64,000 nt of DNA, taken from Paracoccaceae bacterium. Lineage in GTDB: Bacteria; Pseudomonadota; Alphaproteobacteria; Rhodobacterales; Rhodobacteraceae. The notes under the pieces are model-generated. The model saw only the letters and a list, made by a program, of their open reading frames with translations. It made no database searches and was not told where the DNA came from. The stretch lies in NCBI GenBank assembly GCA_024742835.1, contig JANSXS010000003.1, forward strand, positions 62,001 to 126,000. The letters run 5' to 3'. A program made the translations under genes and the position numbers. Positions 7,538 through 16,025 of this stretch are shown piece by piece; position 1 is the first letter of the stretch; every line of letters starts with the position of its first letter.

Positions 7538-9242
7538 CTTCGGCCACCTTCAATGGCGGCGCGCCTTCTTCGGCAAGCACCTGGTCCAGCCCCACTTCCA
7601 GCTTGCGGCGGATGCGGTCGGGGTCGATATCGGGCGACGGCTTGTCCATGTCGACAAAGGACAGCGCCCGTTTCCACTGGAATCGCGCCTCGGTCTTGCG
7701 CCCCACAGCCCACAGAACATCTCCCAGATGATCATTCACCACCGGGTCCACCGGCATCAGCTCTGCGGCGCGCTCCATATGCCCGATCGCCTCGTCATAG
7801 CGGCCCAGCCGGTACAGCACCCAGCCCAGACTGTCCACGATATAGCCGCTGTCGGGCTGGCGCGCGACGGCCTCTTCGATCATCTCCAGCGCCTCGTCCA
7901 GCTTGACCTGCTGTTCCACCAGCGAATAGCCCAGATAGTTAAGCACCTGCGGATGTCCGGGGTTCAGTTCCAGCGCCTTGCGGAAATCGGCCTCTGCCTG
8001 GTCCCAGTTGCCCTGTCGCTCATGGCTGATCGCACGGGCATAGCGCACGAACCACTGGTCCGTCTCGCGTTCGGAATACAGTTCCAGCGCCTTGTCATAG
8101 GCGGTGACGGCGGCCGCATAGTCTTCTTGCTGGCGATAAAGATCGCCGGTTCCGACATGCACCATCGGCAGTTCCGGATGAATCTCGCGCAGCTGTTCCA
8201 TCACCTCGATCGCGGCATCCGTCTTGCCCGACCGGCGCAGCGCCTCGGCCCGGCCCATTTCGGCGGACATGAAAGACGGATGATCGCGCGGCACCCGCTT
8301 GTAGGTGTCCACCGCCAGCTCGAACCGGCCCAGCATATCAAGCAGATCCGCCGACATCAGCACCGCGTCCACATGGCCGGGATGCAGATACTCTGCCATG
8401 CGCGCATATAGCAGTACGTAATCCTCGCCCGCGTCATTCATCAGCGCCTGACCAATGGAATAGAACACCTCTGCAAGGCCCTCTTTCGCGCCCGACACCA
8501 GGCTGAAGGGCACCGGCTGGCCGCGCTCCAGCCTGTCGCGCAGGGCCGCGATCTCGGGGTCGATATCGGCACCGAACGCGTCGTCGATCAGCGCGATGGC
8601 CTCGTTGTTCCGCTCAAGCTGGCTCAGCACCTCGGCCCAGGCGATGGTGCCCCGCCGCGTGCGCTGCAAAGGGGCGTCGCCGCTGCCCGAAAAGATCGCC
8701 TCGGCCCCCTCGAAATCCCCGACAGAGGCCAGCGCCAGCGCCTTGTGATAGCGCGCGAAATTGCGCAATCCGCGCTCACTGGCCACCGCATCAAAGGCCG
8801 CGACGGCCGCGTCCATGTCACCCCGGCCCAGCTTGACCCAGGCCGCGATCAGCCCGTCGGCAAGCTCCCCGACGCCGCGATCCTCATCCAGCCGGGTCAA
8901 CACCGCGTCATAGGCCCCGTTGCCGATATCCTCGGCGATGATCGCCATGAAGGCGACCTGGCTTTGCAGCCCCTCGGCGTCAATCTGCCGCGCCGCTGGA
9001 GCGGCCCTGTCGATATCGCCAAGCGCCATATAGGCGATCACGGCATTTTCCAGAAGCGAGGGATTCGCCTGGTCGGCGCTCAGAGCCTCGCCGAAATAGC
9101 GTGCGGCGGCGGTGAAATCATTGGCATAGCTTGCCTGCCGCGCCGCCAGATAGGCCCCCGCGTTCTCGGTCGCCAGGGCTGGCGATACAGCGCCATGCAA
9201 AAGGGCCGCAACGGCCCCGGCTGTCAGGAATCTGAACGTCAC
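7527..9242 (-). CDS. Secreted tetratricopeptide-repeat protein
   Basis: A 571-aa protein with a signal peptide (MTFRFLTAGAVAALLHGAV then ALA before TENAG), so it acts in the periplasm or is exported. Many 34-residue TPR units follow, clearest in the C-terminal half (AEADFRKALELNPGHPQVLNYLG, DEAIGHMERAAELMPVDP). The start is a GTG at 9242 with AGAGGCGGG upstream; this places the signal peptide at the N-terminus, and longer readings put unrelated residues before it. TPR proteins are scaffolds; the partner is unknown. It overlaps ispE by 11 bases, as commonly seen in Rhodobacteraceae. Confidence 0.88.
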   Translation of the reverse strand: MTFRFLTAGAVAALLHGAVSPALATENAGAYLAARQASYANDFTAAARYFGEALSADQANPSLLENAVIAYMALGDIDRAAPAARQIDAEGLQSQVAFMAIIAEDIGNGAYDAVLTRLDEDRGVGELADGLIAAWVKLGRGDMDAAVAAFDAVASERGLRNFARYHKALALASVGDFEGAEAIFSGSGDAPLQRTRRGTIAWAEVLSQLERNNEAIALIDDAFGADIDPEIAALRDRLERGQPVPFSLVSGAKEGLAEVFYSIGQALMNDAGEDYVLLYARMAEYLHPGHVDAVLMSADLLDMLGRFELAVDTYKRVPRDHPSFMSAEMGRAEALRRSGKTDAAIEVMEQLREIHPELPMVHVGTGDLYRQQEDYAAAVTAYDKALELYSERETDQWFVRYARAISHERQGNWDQAEADFRKALELNPGHPQVLNYLGYSLVEQQVKLDEALEMIEEAVARQPDSGYIVDSLGWVLYRLGRYDEAIGHMERAAELMPVDPVVNDHLGDVLWAVGRKTEARFQWKRALSFVDMDKPSPDIDPDRIRRKLEVGLDQVLAEEGAPPLKVAEDDG

Positions 9243-9271
9243 GTTTTGCCCGCCTCTTCTGTCTGAAGGTT

Positions 9272-9368
9272 GGCCAGAGCGTAGTATGGCCCGGCCCCCA
9301 ACGCAATGCGGGCGGTCAAAGCGTTTCGGACCCGTGGCCGTGCCTCGGTCCCGACCAACGCTCTGGCC
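9272..9368. repeat. 11-bp perfect inverted repeat in TPR/ETF-QO intergenic gap
   Basis: GGCCAGAGCGT (9272-9282) and ACGCTCTGGCC (9358-9368) are perfect inverted copies separated by 75 bases, filling most of the 160-base gap between the two minus-strand genes. The interior holds AAAGCGTTTCGG, similar to the arms of the palindromic repeats near 31.4 kb. No T tract follows, so a simple terminator is unlikely. Confidence 0.5.
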
Positions 9369-9402
9369 GCCCCCCCTGGGTGCGTCACGCGCGCTCAGGC
9401 GT

Positions 9403-11049
9403 CTACATGTTGGGGTAGTTCGGCCCGTCCCCGCCCTGTGGTGTGGTCCAGTTGATGTTCTGGCTGGGATCCTTGATGTCGCAGGTCTTGCAATGCACGC
9501 AGTTCTGGAAATTGATGACGAACTGCTGTTCGCCGTCCTTTTCCACGAACTCGTACACCCCCGCCGGGCAGTAGCGCGCCGATGGCCCCGCATATTTCGG
9601 CAGGTTGACCGCCACCGGCACGCTGGCATCCTTCAGCTTCAGATGCGCGGGCTGATTTTCCTCGTGGTTGGTCATCGAGAAGCTGACATTGGTCAGCCGG
9701 TCAAAGCTCAGCTTGCCATCGGGCTTGGGATAGCTGATTTCGCTGTGCTTTTTCGCCGGTTCCGTCGCTTCGGCATCGGTCTTGTCATGGCCAAGCGTGC
9801 CAAAGACGGAAAAGCCCAGCGTGTTGGTCCACATGTCCAGCCCGCCCAGCGTCAGCGATGCCGCCAGCCCGTATTTCGACCACATCGGCTTGACGTTGCG
9901 CACCCGGCCAAGATCCTTCCCGATGGCACCTTCGCGCACCTCGATCTCGTAATCCGCAAGCTCGTCGCTCGCGCGCCCCGCCGTGATCGCGGCATGTGCC
10001 GCCTCTGCCGCTGCCTTGCCCGACAGCATCGCGTTATGGTTGCCCTTGATGCGCGGCACGTTGACCATGCCCACCGAACAGCCCAGCAAGGCCACGCCGG
10101 GCGCGACCATCTTGGGCATCGACTGATAGCCGCCCTCGGAAATCGCGCGCGCGCCATAGGCCACGCGCTTGCCGCCTTTCAGAAGGTCCGCCACCATCGG
10201 ATGATGCTTGAATTGCTGAAATTCCATGTAGGGGTAAAGATGCGGGTTCGCGTAATTCAGATGCACGACGAAACCGACATAAACCTGATTGTTGTCCAGA
10301 TGATAGATGAACGACCCGCCCCCGGCCTTTGATCCCAGCGGCCAGCCCATCGTGTGCGTGACCGTGCCCTCGCGGTGCTTTTCGGGGTCGATCTCCCAGA
10401 TTTCCTTCATGCCAAGGCCGAATTTCTGCGGTTCCTTGCCCTTTTGCAGGTCGTATTTCGCGATCACCTCCTTTGCCAGCGATCCGCGCACGCCTTCGGA
10501 CAGGAACACGTATTTGCCGTGCAGCTCCATTCCCGGCTCATAGCTTGGTCCTGGCGTGCCATCCGGGTTGCGCCCGAACTCGCCCGCAACCACGCCCTTG
10601 ATCTCGCCGTTTTCACCGTAAACCAGTTCTGAGCAGGCCATGCCGGGGAAGATCTCCACCCCCAGTTCCTCGGCCTGTTCGGCCATCCAGCGGCACACAT
10701 TGCCCATGCTGACAATGTAATTGCCGTGGTTGTTCATCAGCGGCGGCATCGGCCAGTTTGGAATGCGCAGCTTGCCAGCCTCGCCCAGCATGTAGAAATT
10801 GTCTTCTTTCACCGGCACGTTCAGCGGTGCGCCCTTGGCTTTCCAGTCCGGGATCAGCGCCTCCAGCCCGCAAGGGTCCAGCACCGCACCCGACAGGATA
10901 TGCGCGCCCACCTCTGAACCCTTTTCCAGCACGACGACCTCGCGGGCGGGGTCCAGTTGCTTCAGCCGGATCGCCGCCGACAGGCCAGCAGGTCCGGCCC
11001 CGACGATGACGACATCGTATTCCATGGTTTCGCGCTCTACGTCGGACAT
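9403..11049 (-). CDS. Electron-transfer flavoprotein-ubiquinone oxidoreductase
   Basis: Passes electrons from ETF (fatty acid, amino acid and choline-type dehydrogenases) to ubiquinone at the inner membrane. The 548-aa protein has an N-terminal FAD site VIVGAGPAGLSAAI and the C-terminal [4Fe-4S] ferredoxin segment with NCVHCKTCDIKDPSQN; the fourth ligand is the CPAGVYEF Cys. ATG 11049 is chosen because GGAGGAGG lies directly upstream on the minus strand; an ATG at 11064 would overlap that ribosome-binding site. No etfAB genes are nearby. Divergent from greA across 274 bases. Confidence 0.96.
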   Translation of the reverse strand: MSDVERETMEYDVVIVGAGPAGLSAAIRLKQLDPAREVVVLEKGSEVGAHILSGAVLDPCGLEALIPDWKAKGAPLNVPVKEDNFYMLGEAGKLRIPNWPMPPLMNNHGNYIVSMGNVCRWMAEQAEELGVEIFPGMACSELVYGENGEIKGVVAGEFGRNPDGTPGPSYEPGMELHGKYVFLSEGVRGSLAKEVIAKYDLQKGKEPQKFGLGMKEIWEIDPEKHREGTVTHTMGWPLGSKAGGGSFIYHLDNNQVYVGFVVHLNYANPHLYPYMEFQQFKHHPMVADLLKGGKRVAYGARAISEGGYQSMPKMVAPGVALLGCSVGMVNVPRIKGNHNAMLSGKAAAEAAHAAITAGRASDELADYEIEVREGAIGKDLGRVRNVKPMWSKYGLAASLTLGGLDMWTNTLGFSVFGTLGHDKTDAEATEPAKKHSEISYPKPDGKLSFDRLTNVSFSMTNHEENQPAHLKLKDASVPVAVNLPKYAGPSARYCPAGVYEFVEKDGEQQFVINFQNCVHCKTCDIKDPSQNINWTTPQGGDGPNYPNM

Positions 11050-11240
11050 GCTGTCCTCCTCCATTTATATCGGGCCGGACATGCTCCGGGTCATAAAATT
11101 TCGCACTTGGTTAGCGTGAGGGCTTGCATGGCGTCAATTGCAACACGACCTTACGCTATGGCAATAGCGGCAATATTACACGGCGCGCCCGGCCTTTGTG
11201 CTGCGTGCCTGTGCTGACCTATTGCAATCGCAGCATGGCT

Positions 11241-11301
11241 CGGGGCACTCTGCCCCGCAGTCCGAGGGACAAATGGGACGGGGCCGTAAGACGCGGCCCC
11301 G
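11241..11301 (+). other. Two GC hairpins in the greA leader
   Basis: Upstream of greA are cggggca (11241-11247)/tgccccg (11251-11257), a 7-bp stem with a CTC loop, and cggggcc (11279-11285)/ggccccg (11295-11301), a 7-bp stem with a 9-base loop. Neither is followed by a T run, so these are not ordinary terminators. They end 22 bases before the greA start codon and could affect leader RNA stability or translation. Confidence 0.5.
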
Positions 11302-11323
11302 CAGTGACGAAGGGACTTGTGGA

Positions 11324-11794
11324 ATGGATAAAATTCCCATGACGAAAGAAGGTCACACGGCGCTTGAGGTCGAGCTGAAGCACCTCAAATCCGAAGAACG
11401 GCCCGCCATCATCCGCGCCATTTCCGAAGCGCGCGAACATGGCGACCTTTCAGAAAACGCCGAATACCATTCGGCCAAGGAAAAACAGTCCTTCATCGAG
11501 GGCCGCATCAAGGAGCTTGAAGGCGTCATCAGCCTGGCCGAGGTGATCGACCCCAGAAAACTGTCAGGCACGATCAAGTTCGGCGCCACCGTCACGCTGG
11601 TCGACGAGGATACCGACGAGGAAAAGACCTATCAGATCGTCGGCGAATACGAGGCCAGCATCGAAAAGGGTCTTCTGAACATAAAATCGCCGATCGCCCG
11701 CGCGCTTATTGGCAAGGAAGAGGGCGATAGCGTAGAGGTGCGCACACCGGGCGGCGACAAGGCCTACGAAGTGCTGAAAGTCGCCTATATCTGA
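11324..11794 (+). CDS. greA: Transcription elongation factor GreA
   Basis: Stimulates the RNA-cleavage activity of stalled RNA polymerase by inserting its coiled coil into the secondary channel. The 156-aa protein starts at ATG 11324 ([18 protein letters not shown]), the standard GreA start. The acidic coiled-coil tip is clear: [14 protein letters not shown] at about 42-55, containing the catalytic Asp-Glu pair. The C-terminal FKBP-like domain carries [15 protein letters not shown]. It is 15 bases from the next gene, a membrane protein, so the two are probably co-transcribed. Confidence 0.97.
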   Translation: MDKIPMTKEGHTALEVELKHLKSEERPAIIRAISEAREHGDLSENAEYHSAKEKQSFIEGRIKELEGVISLAEVIDPRKLSGTIKFGATVTLVDEDTDEEKTYQIVGEYEASIEKGLLNIKSPIARALIGKEEGDSVEVRTPGGDKAYEVLKVAYI

Positions 11795-11809
11795 TCAGGT
11801 CACACCCCC

Positions 11810-12826
11810 ATGTCCGACCGTCCCAAGACGTCGCCATCTCAGCCCCCCCTTTCCAGAAAGGGTGACAAACCCCGCGTGACCGCCATCGAGCTTGTCGCGC
11901 TGGTGCTTACCGTCCTGTGGCTGACGGGCACGGTGCTGTTCTTTGTCGTGCTCGCCCCGTCGGGCATGTTCGAAAACAGCGGCGGCGCGCTGCAATTCGT
12001 CATCATGCTTCTGGCGATCTTCATGCCCGTCGCGGTCATCTGGGTCGGGGCGGTCGCCGCCCGCGCCAGCCAGATCATGCGCGAGGAAAGCCAGCGCCTG
12101 CAAACCGCTATCGACGCGATTCGCAACGCCTATGTCCAACAGGCACAGGCCAGCAGCACCACCGTCACCGATCCCTCGGTTGCCAAAAGGCTTGATGAAA
12201 TCGCCGCCGCGCAACGCAAGACCGAAACCGCGCTTGCCACCTTTTCCACCAGTCGCCAGCCCGAGCCGCCCCGTGCCGCCCCCGCGCCCGAACCTGTCGC
12301 CACCGGCGATCAGGTCGTGCTGCCACTTGGCACCACGGCCGAGGATATGGCCCCCCCGCTTGAGACGGATGATTTCATCAAGGCGCTGAATTTCCCTGAA
12401 AACGCACAGGACAAGGCCGGTTTTGCCGCGCTGCGCCGCGCGCTGAAACACCGCCCCACGGCACAGCTTGTGCAAGCCGCGCAGGATATCCTCACCCTGA
12501 TGTCGCAGGACGGCATTTACATGGACGATCTCAAACCCGACCGGGCCCGGCCCGAGATCTGGCGCCGCTTTGCCGCCGGCGAACGCGGCGGCGCGATTGC
12601 CCCTCTGGGCGGGATTCGGGATCGCTCGTCTTTGGCGCTGACGGCGGCGCGGATGAAACAGGATCCGATCTACCGCGATGCCGCGCACCATTTCCTGCGG
12701 CTCTTTGACCGCACGATCTCGGGCTTTGTCGAAACCGCCACCGATGCCGAATTGTCAGAGTTCTCCGACACCCGCACCGCCCGCGCCTTCATGCTGCTTG
12801 GGCGCGTCGCGGGCACATTTCATTAG
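11810..12826 (+). CDS. Conserved membrane protein of unknown function (338 aa)
   Basis: Not recognised. It has a cytoplasmic N-terminus, two transmembrane segments at roughly 26-48 (VALVLTVLWLTGTVLFFVVL) and 60-82 (LQFVIMLLAIFMPVAVIWVG), a helical stretch with coiled-coil character (ASQIMREESQRLQTAIDAI), a Pro/Ala linker around 150-170 and a soluble helical C-terminal domain of about 150 residues. The layout resembles a membrane-anchored regulator or scaffold, but no enzyme motif is visible. It follows greA by 15 bases. Confidence 0.75.
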   Translation: MSDRPKTSPSQPPLSRKGDKPRVTAIELVALVLTVLWLTGTVLFFVVLAPSGMFENSGGALQFVIMLLAIFMPVAVIWVGAVAARASQIMREESQRLQTAIDAIRNAYVQQAQASSTTVTDPSVAKRLDEIAAAQRKTETALATFSTSRQPEPPRAAPAPEPVATGDQVVLPLGTTAEDMAPPLETDDFIKALNFPENAQDKAGFAALRRALKHRPTAQLVQAAQDILTLMSQDGIYMDDLKPDRARPEIWRRFAAGERGGAIAPLGGIRDRSSLALTAARMKQDPIYRDAAHHFLRLFDRTISGFVETATDAELSEFSDTRTARAFMLLGRVAGTFH

Positions 12827-12983
12827 ATTTTCGCGACTCGGCGGCAATCAGGACGTCTGCGTAAATTTGCGGCATTCGTGCGGTGCGTGCGATATTGTCG
12901 GGGCAGGCCCGATATCGCCGCTGGTCATTTCCCGCCGCTTGGGCGACCTTGACCGCCGTGGCGCTTTTCAGGCGGGGACCGAC

Positions 12984-13778
12984 ATGGGCACGACACCGAT
13001 CACCTTGCAGCAGCTTAGCCGCTTTCCCGTCAAAGGGCTAAGCGCCGAGCCGCTCGACACCATCACCCTGACCGCGGGTGAAGGTATCCCCGGTGACAGG
13101 CTTTTCGGCTTTGCCCGCTACGATTCGGGCTTCGATCCGGCAAACCCGCAACCGTTGCCGAAAGAAAATTTCGTCGTCCTGCTCAACGAGGCGGGTTTGG
13201 CCGGGCTTGAAACCTCGTTTGACGCCACCGCCAAACGGCTGACCATGCGGGCGGGTGATCAAACGCACGCGTTTGACATGACCGACGCGGCCGACCGGGC
13301 CGACGCCGCCGATTGGCTAAGCCGAATCCTGCATCTGTCGGACCCGCAGCCGCCCGCGTTTGTGTCGTCCGAACCGCACCGATTTACGGATGTGTCCGTC
13401 ATCTCGCCCGAGATGATGAACGCGATTTCCGTTCTGAACCTCGAATCCCTCCGCGCGTTCGAGGCTCATATCGGCGAACGGGTTCACCCCGACAGGTTCC
13501 GGGCGAATCTGGTGATCGACGGCTTGCCCGCCTATGCCGAGCTTGCCGCCGTCGGCTCTGTCTTCACTATTGGTGGCGTGACCTTGCGGATCATATCACG
13601 CACCAAAAGATGCGCCGCCACCGAAGTGAACCCTGAAACCGCCGAACGCGATCTTAAACTCCCTTATCTGCTGCGCAAGACTTTGGGGCACATGGATATG
13701 GGCGTTTATGTCGAGGTCGTGACCGGCGGCACGATTCGTGTCGGCGATACCGGAGAGGCGGGAAACATCCCGTCCTGA
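12984..13778 (+). CDS. MOSC-domain protein (molybdenum cofactor sulfurase C-terminal-like)
   Basis: A 264-aa protein with an N-terminal beta-barrel-like MOSC_N region (LQQLSRFPVKGLSAEPLDTI) and a MOSC domain carrying the conserved cysteine in KRCAATEVNP. MOSC proteins are thought to bind and transfer sulfur, or to act with molybdenum cofactor in hydroxylamine-type reductases; the substrate here is unknown. ATG 12984 is preceded by AGGCGGGG. A 157-base gap separates it from the previous gene, so it may have its own promoter. Confidence 0.88.
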   Translation: MGTTPITLQQLSRFPVKGLSAEPLDTITLTAGEGIPGDRLFGFARYDSGFDPANPQPLPKENFVVLLNEAGLAGLETSFDATAKRLTMRAGDQTHAFDMTDAADRADAADWLSRILHLSDPQPPAFVSSEPHRFTDVSVISPEMMNAISVLNLESLRAFEAHIGERVHPDRFRANLVIDGLPAYAELAAVGSVFTIGGVTLRIISRTKRCAATEVNPETAERDLKLPYLLRKTLGHMDMGVYVEVVTGGTIRVGDTGEAGNIPS

Positions 13779-13850
13779 CGCTTGCGCGCGCAAACTGTTG
13801 CCGCCCGTCCCGTTCCACGTCAATATGACGCCAAATGGGGGGCATCCGTC

Positions 13851-14306
13851 ATGCGGAAATTTCTGGTCGTGCTCGATGACAGTCGTGAATGCCTGAACGC
13901 GATGCGCTTTGCCGCCATGCGCGCGACCAATACCGGTGCCGGGGTCGAAATCCTTGCCGTGATCCCGCCCGAGGAATTCAATCACTGGATCGGTGTGGGC
14001 GACATCATGCGCGAAGAGGCCCGCGAACGCATTCATGCCCATTTCGAGGTGTTCGCGAAATGGATGCGTGACCGCCAAGGCGTCGATCCCGAGCTGGTCA
14101 TCCGAGAGGGTGAACCGGTCGCGCAGATCGTCGCGCAGATCAGCGATGACCCGGACATCGGCGTGCTTGTCCTCGGCGCGGGCACCGACAAGAAAGGGCC
14201 GGGTCCGCTTGTCACCCAACTGACCCGCACGGCGGGCAGCCTGCCTGTTCCCGTCACCATCGTGCCCGGCGATCTCAGCAAGGAACGGCTGTCAGAGATC
14301 ACCTGA
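13851..14306 (+). CDS. Universal stress protein, single UspA domain
   Basis: A 151-aa UspA-family protein starting MRKFLVVLDDS, the usual first strand with its aspartates. The C-terminal ATP-binding loop is present in a variant form, VLGAGTDKKGPGPLVTQL. Usp proteins are cytoplasmic nucleotide-binding stress proteins. ATG 13851 follows GGGGGGCAT; a longer reading from 13782 adds nonhomologous residues. A second usp gene lies at 18.2-19.1 kb beside fnrL. No operon partner; nfuA follows after 178 bases that contain several regulatory-looking palindromes. Confidence 0.88.
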   Translation: MRKFLVVLDDSRECLNAMRFAAMRATNTGAGVEILAVIPPEEFNHWIGVGDIMREEARERIHAHFEVFAKWMRDRQGVDPELVIREGEPVAQIVAQISDDPDIGVLVLGAGTDKKGPGPLVTQLTRTAGSLPVPVTIVPGDLSKERLSEIT

Positions 14307-14362
14307 ACCCGCGGGTCGCTTGCCTGTACAAATTGTAAAACAGGGGGTCTGGACTTGCTGCA

Positions 14363-14374
14363 TTTTGTACAAAA
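14363..14374. promoter_or_regulatory. Perfect 12-bp palindrome TTTTGTACAAAA
   Basis: A perfect palindrome 122 bases before nfuA. Related TGTACA-containing sequences lie on either side: CTGTACAAATTGTAAAA starting near 14325 and GTGTATACAAAC near 14382. The form (outer T/A, core TGTACA) resembles operators of GntR-type regulators. The protein that binds it is unknown. Confidence 0.45.
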
Positions 14375-14406
14375 CCAAAGGGTGTATACAAACCCCACCC
14401 CGATAG

Positions 14407-14454
14407 TTTAGAATCGTTCCAATCCTTGACTCGGCCCGGACCGGTGCGCATATC
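14407..14454 (+). promoter_or_regulatory. Irr-type iron control element (ICE-like) abutting nfuA promoter
   Basis: TTTAGAATCGTTCCAAT at 14407-14423 matches the alphaproteobacterial iron control element (TTTAGAA-N3-TTCTAAA): the left half is perfect and the right half has mismatches. Three bases later is a -35-like TTGACT (14426-14431), a 17-base spacer and a weak -10-like CATATC (14449-14454), followed by the nfuA start at 14485. The placement fits iron-dependent control of an iron-sulfur assembly gene by Irr. Irr itself is not in this window. Confidence 0.6.
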
Positions 14455-14484
14455 GGTCCCAAGCATTACAGGAAAGCGCGACAC

Positions 14485-15048
14485 ATGTTCATCCAGACGG
14501 AATCCACCCCGAACCCCGCAACGCTGAAATTCCTGCCCGGCCAGACCGTGCTGGAAACCGGCACCGCAGATTTCCCGACCCCCGAAGGTGCGGAAAAATC
14601 GCCGCTGGCCGAAAAAATCTTTCGTGTTCAGGGTGTTAGTGGCGTCTTTTTCGGTAATGATTTCGTCACCGTCACCAAGGAAGAGGCGGTTGAATGGGAT
14701 CATGTCAAGCCCGCCATCCTTGGCGCCATCATGGAACATTTCCAGTCCGGTCAGCCGGTCATCATCGGCGAGGCGCAAGCCTCCGGCCATGCCGAGCATA
14801 CCGGCGAAGATGCTGAAATTGTCGGACAAATCAAAGAGTTACTAGACACCCGCGTGCGTCCCGCCGTGGCGCAGGACGGTGGCGACATCACCTTTCACGG
14901 GTTTGAACGCGGTGTCGTTTACCTGCATATGCAGGGGGCCTGTGCCGGCTGCCCGTCTTCGACAATCACGCTCAAGATGGGCATCGAAAACCTCTTGCGC
15001 CACTACATCCCCGAAGTGACCGAGGTCCGGCCCGTTGGCGTTCTCTGA
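14485..15048 (+). CDS. nfuA: NfuA-type iron-sulfur cluster scaffold/carrier
   Basis: Carries [4Fe-4S] clusters to target apoproteins. The 187-aa protein has an N-terminal Nfu_N domain (MFIQTESTPNPATLKFLPGQ, typical of alphaproteobacterial and mitochondrial NFU1) and a C-terminal NifU domain with cluster-binding Cys153 and Cys156 in GACAGCPSS. Its promoter region carries an ICE-like site, consistent with iron-responsive expression. The stop codon overlaps the start of tsaB by 14 bases. Confidence 0.95.
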   Translation: MFIQTESTPNPATLKFLPGQTVLETGTADFPTPEGAEKSPLAEKIFRVQGVSGVFFGNDFVTVTKEEAVEWDHVKPAILGAIMEHFQSGQPVIIGEAQASGHAEHTGEDAEIVGQIKELLDTRVRPAVAQDGGDITFHGFERGVVYLHMQGACAGCPSSTITLKMGIENLLRHYIPEVTEVRPVGVL

Positions 15049-15616
15049 CGGACCGGTTCTGGCATTCGATACATCGGCCGCGCATTGCGCGGCCGCTTTG
15101 CTGTTGGGCGATCAGGTCTTTACCGTGGCCGAACAGATGGGCCGTGGACAGGCCGAACGCCTTATGCCCATGATCCAGGAACTTATTGATAACAAAGGCA
15201 TAAATCTATCCGACCTGTCGCGGATCGGGGTTGGCGTTGGTCCGGGAAACTTCACGGGAATCCGCATTTCGGTCTCGCTGGCGCGCGGTCTTGCGCTTGG
15301 TCTGGGCATTCCGGCCATCGGTGTGTCCGGCTTTGCCGCGTTGCGCCATGCCAGCGGATCGGACGTGGTTGCCATACCCGGCCCCCGCGACACCGCCTAT
15401 CTTCTGGATCATGCCGGTGCCCCTGTCATCGCCCCGATAGCTGATGTTCCCGTCGGTGCAGTTTGGCCAAAAAGCGCAGAAAATCTTGTTTCATCAATGA
15501 CTTATATCTCTGCCGCTGCCGCGCCTGGCAGCCCGCCGCCCGCGCCGCTTTACCTGCGCCCCGCCGATGCCGCACCTGCGCGCGACCTGCCGCCCCGTAT
15601 CCTCGATGACGCCTGA
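15035..15616 (+). CDS. tsaB: tRNA threonylcarbamoyladenosine biosynthesis protein TsaB
   Basis: Non-catalytic ASKHA-fold partner of TsaD in making t6A37 on ANN-decoding tRNAs. The 193-aa protein has the LAFDTSAAHCAAALL start and the GRGQAERLMPMIQEL and GVGPGNFTGIRISVSLARGLALG blocks. The start is probably TTG 15035, inside nfuA. It is shorter than E. coli TsaB (231 aa) because the C-terminal part is reduced, as in many alphaproteobacteria. Overlaps rimI by 11 bases, the common tsaB-rimI pairing. Confidence 0.93.
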   Translation: MAFSDGPVLAFDTSAAHCAAALLLGDQVFTVAEQMGRGQAERLMPMIQELIDNKGINLSDLSRIGVGVGPGNFTGIRISVSLARGLALGLGIPAIGVSGFAALRHASGSDVVAIPGPRDTAYLLDHAGAPVIAPIADVPVGAVWPKSAENLVSSMTYISAAAAPGSPPPAPLYLRPADAAPARDLPPRILDDA

Positions 15617-16022
15617 GTCCCTGGCCACGCTACATGCAAGCGCCTTTGCCGACCACGCCAGAGGCTGGAGCGCGGATGAATTCGCACAGCTCTTGTGCTC
15701 TGACACGGTCTTTGTGGTGGGGGACGCAAACGCCTTTGCCATGGGCCGCGTCGTGCTCGACGAGGCAGAGCTTCTGACCCTTGCCCGCGCCCCGGCCGTC
15801 AGGGGGCAAGGCTTTGGCAACAATATACTTTTGGCTTTTGAACACGCCGCGTCACGCCGCGGCGCGCGGCGCTTTTTCCTGGAAGTGGCCGCAGATAACG
15901 CGCCCGCCCTTCGGCTTTACACCGGGGCGCAGTATACCGAAATCGCCCGCCGCAAGGGATATTACAAGCGCCCTGGCGGGCAGCGCGTGGATGCCATCAT
16001 CCTTGAAAAACGCAGCGTCTGA
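15606..16022 (+). CDS. rimI: Ribosomal-protein-S18-alanine N-acetyltransferase (RimI-like GNAT)
   Basis: A 138-aa GNAT acetyltransferase with the acetyl-CoA loop VRGQGFGNNILLAFE (a Q/RxxGxG/A-type motif) and ALRLYTGAQYTEIARRKGYY, the RimI-like C-terminal block. ATG 15606 (MTPESLATLH) overlaps the end of tsaB by 11 bases, so translation is coupled. RimI acetylates the N-terminal alanine of ribosomal protein S18; the position after tsaB supports this assignment. Convergent with hemN, with a three-base gap. Confidence 0.88.
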   Translation: MTPESLATLHASAFADHARGWSADEFAQLLCSDTVFVVGDANAFAMGRVVLDEAELLTLARAPAVRGQGFGNNILLAFEHAASRRGARRFFLEVAADNAPALRLYTGAQYTEIARRKGYYKRPGGQRVDAIILEKRSV

Positions 16023-16025
16023 CGC

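Noticed and set aside
6524..7906. 460-aa plus-strand frame from ispB into ispE and the TPR gene
   Set aside because: Crosses three well-supported genes in wrong frames or strands; Pro/Arg/His-rich and unmotivated.
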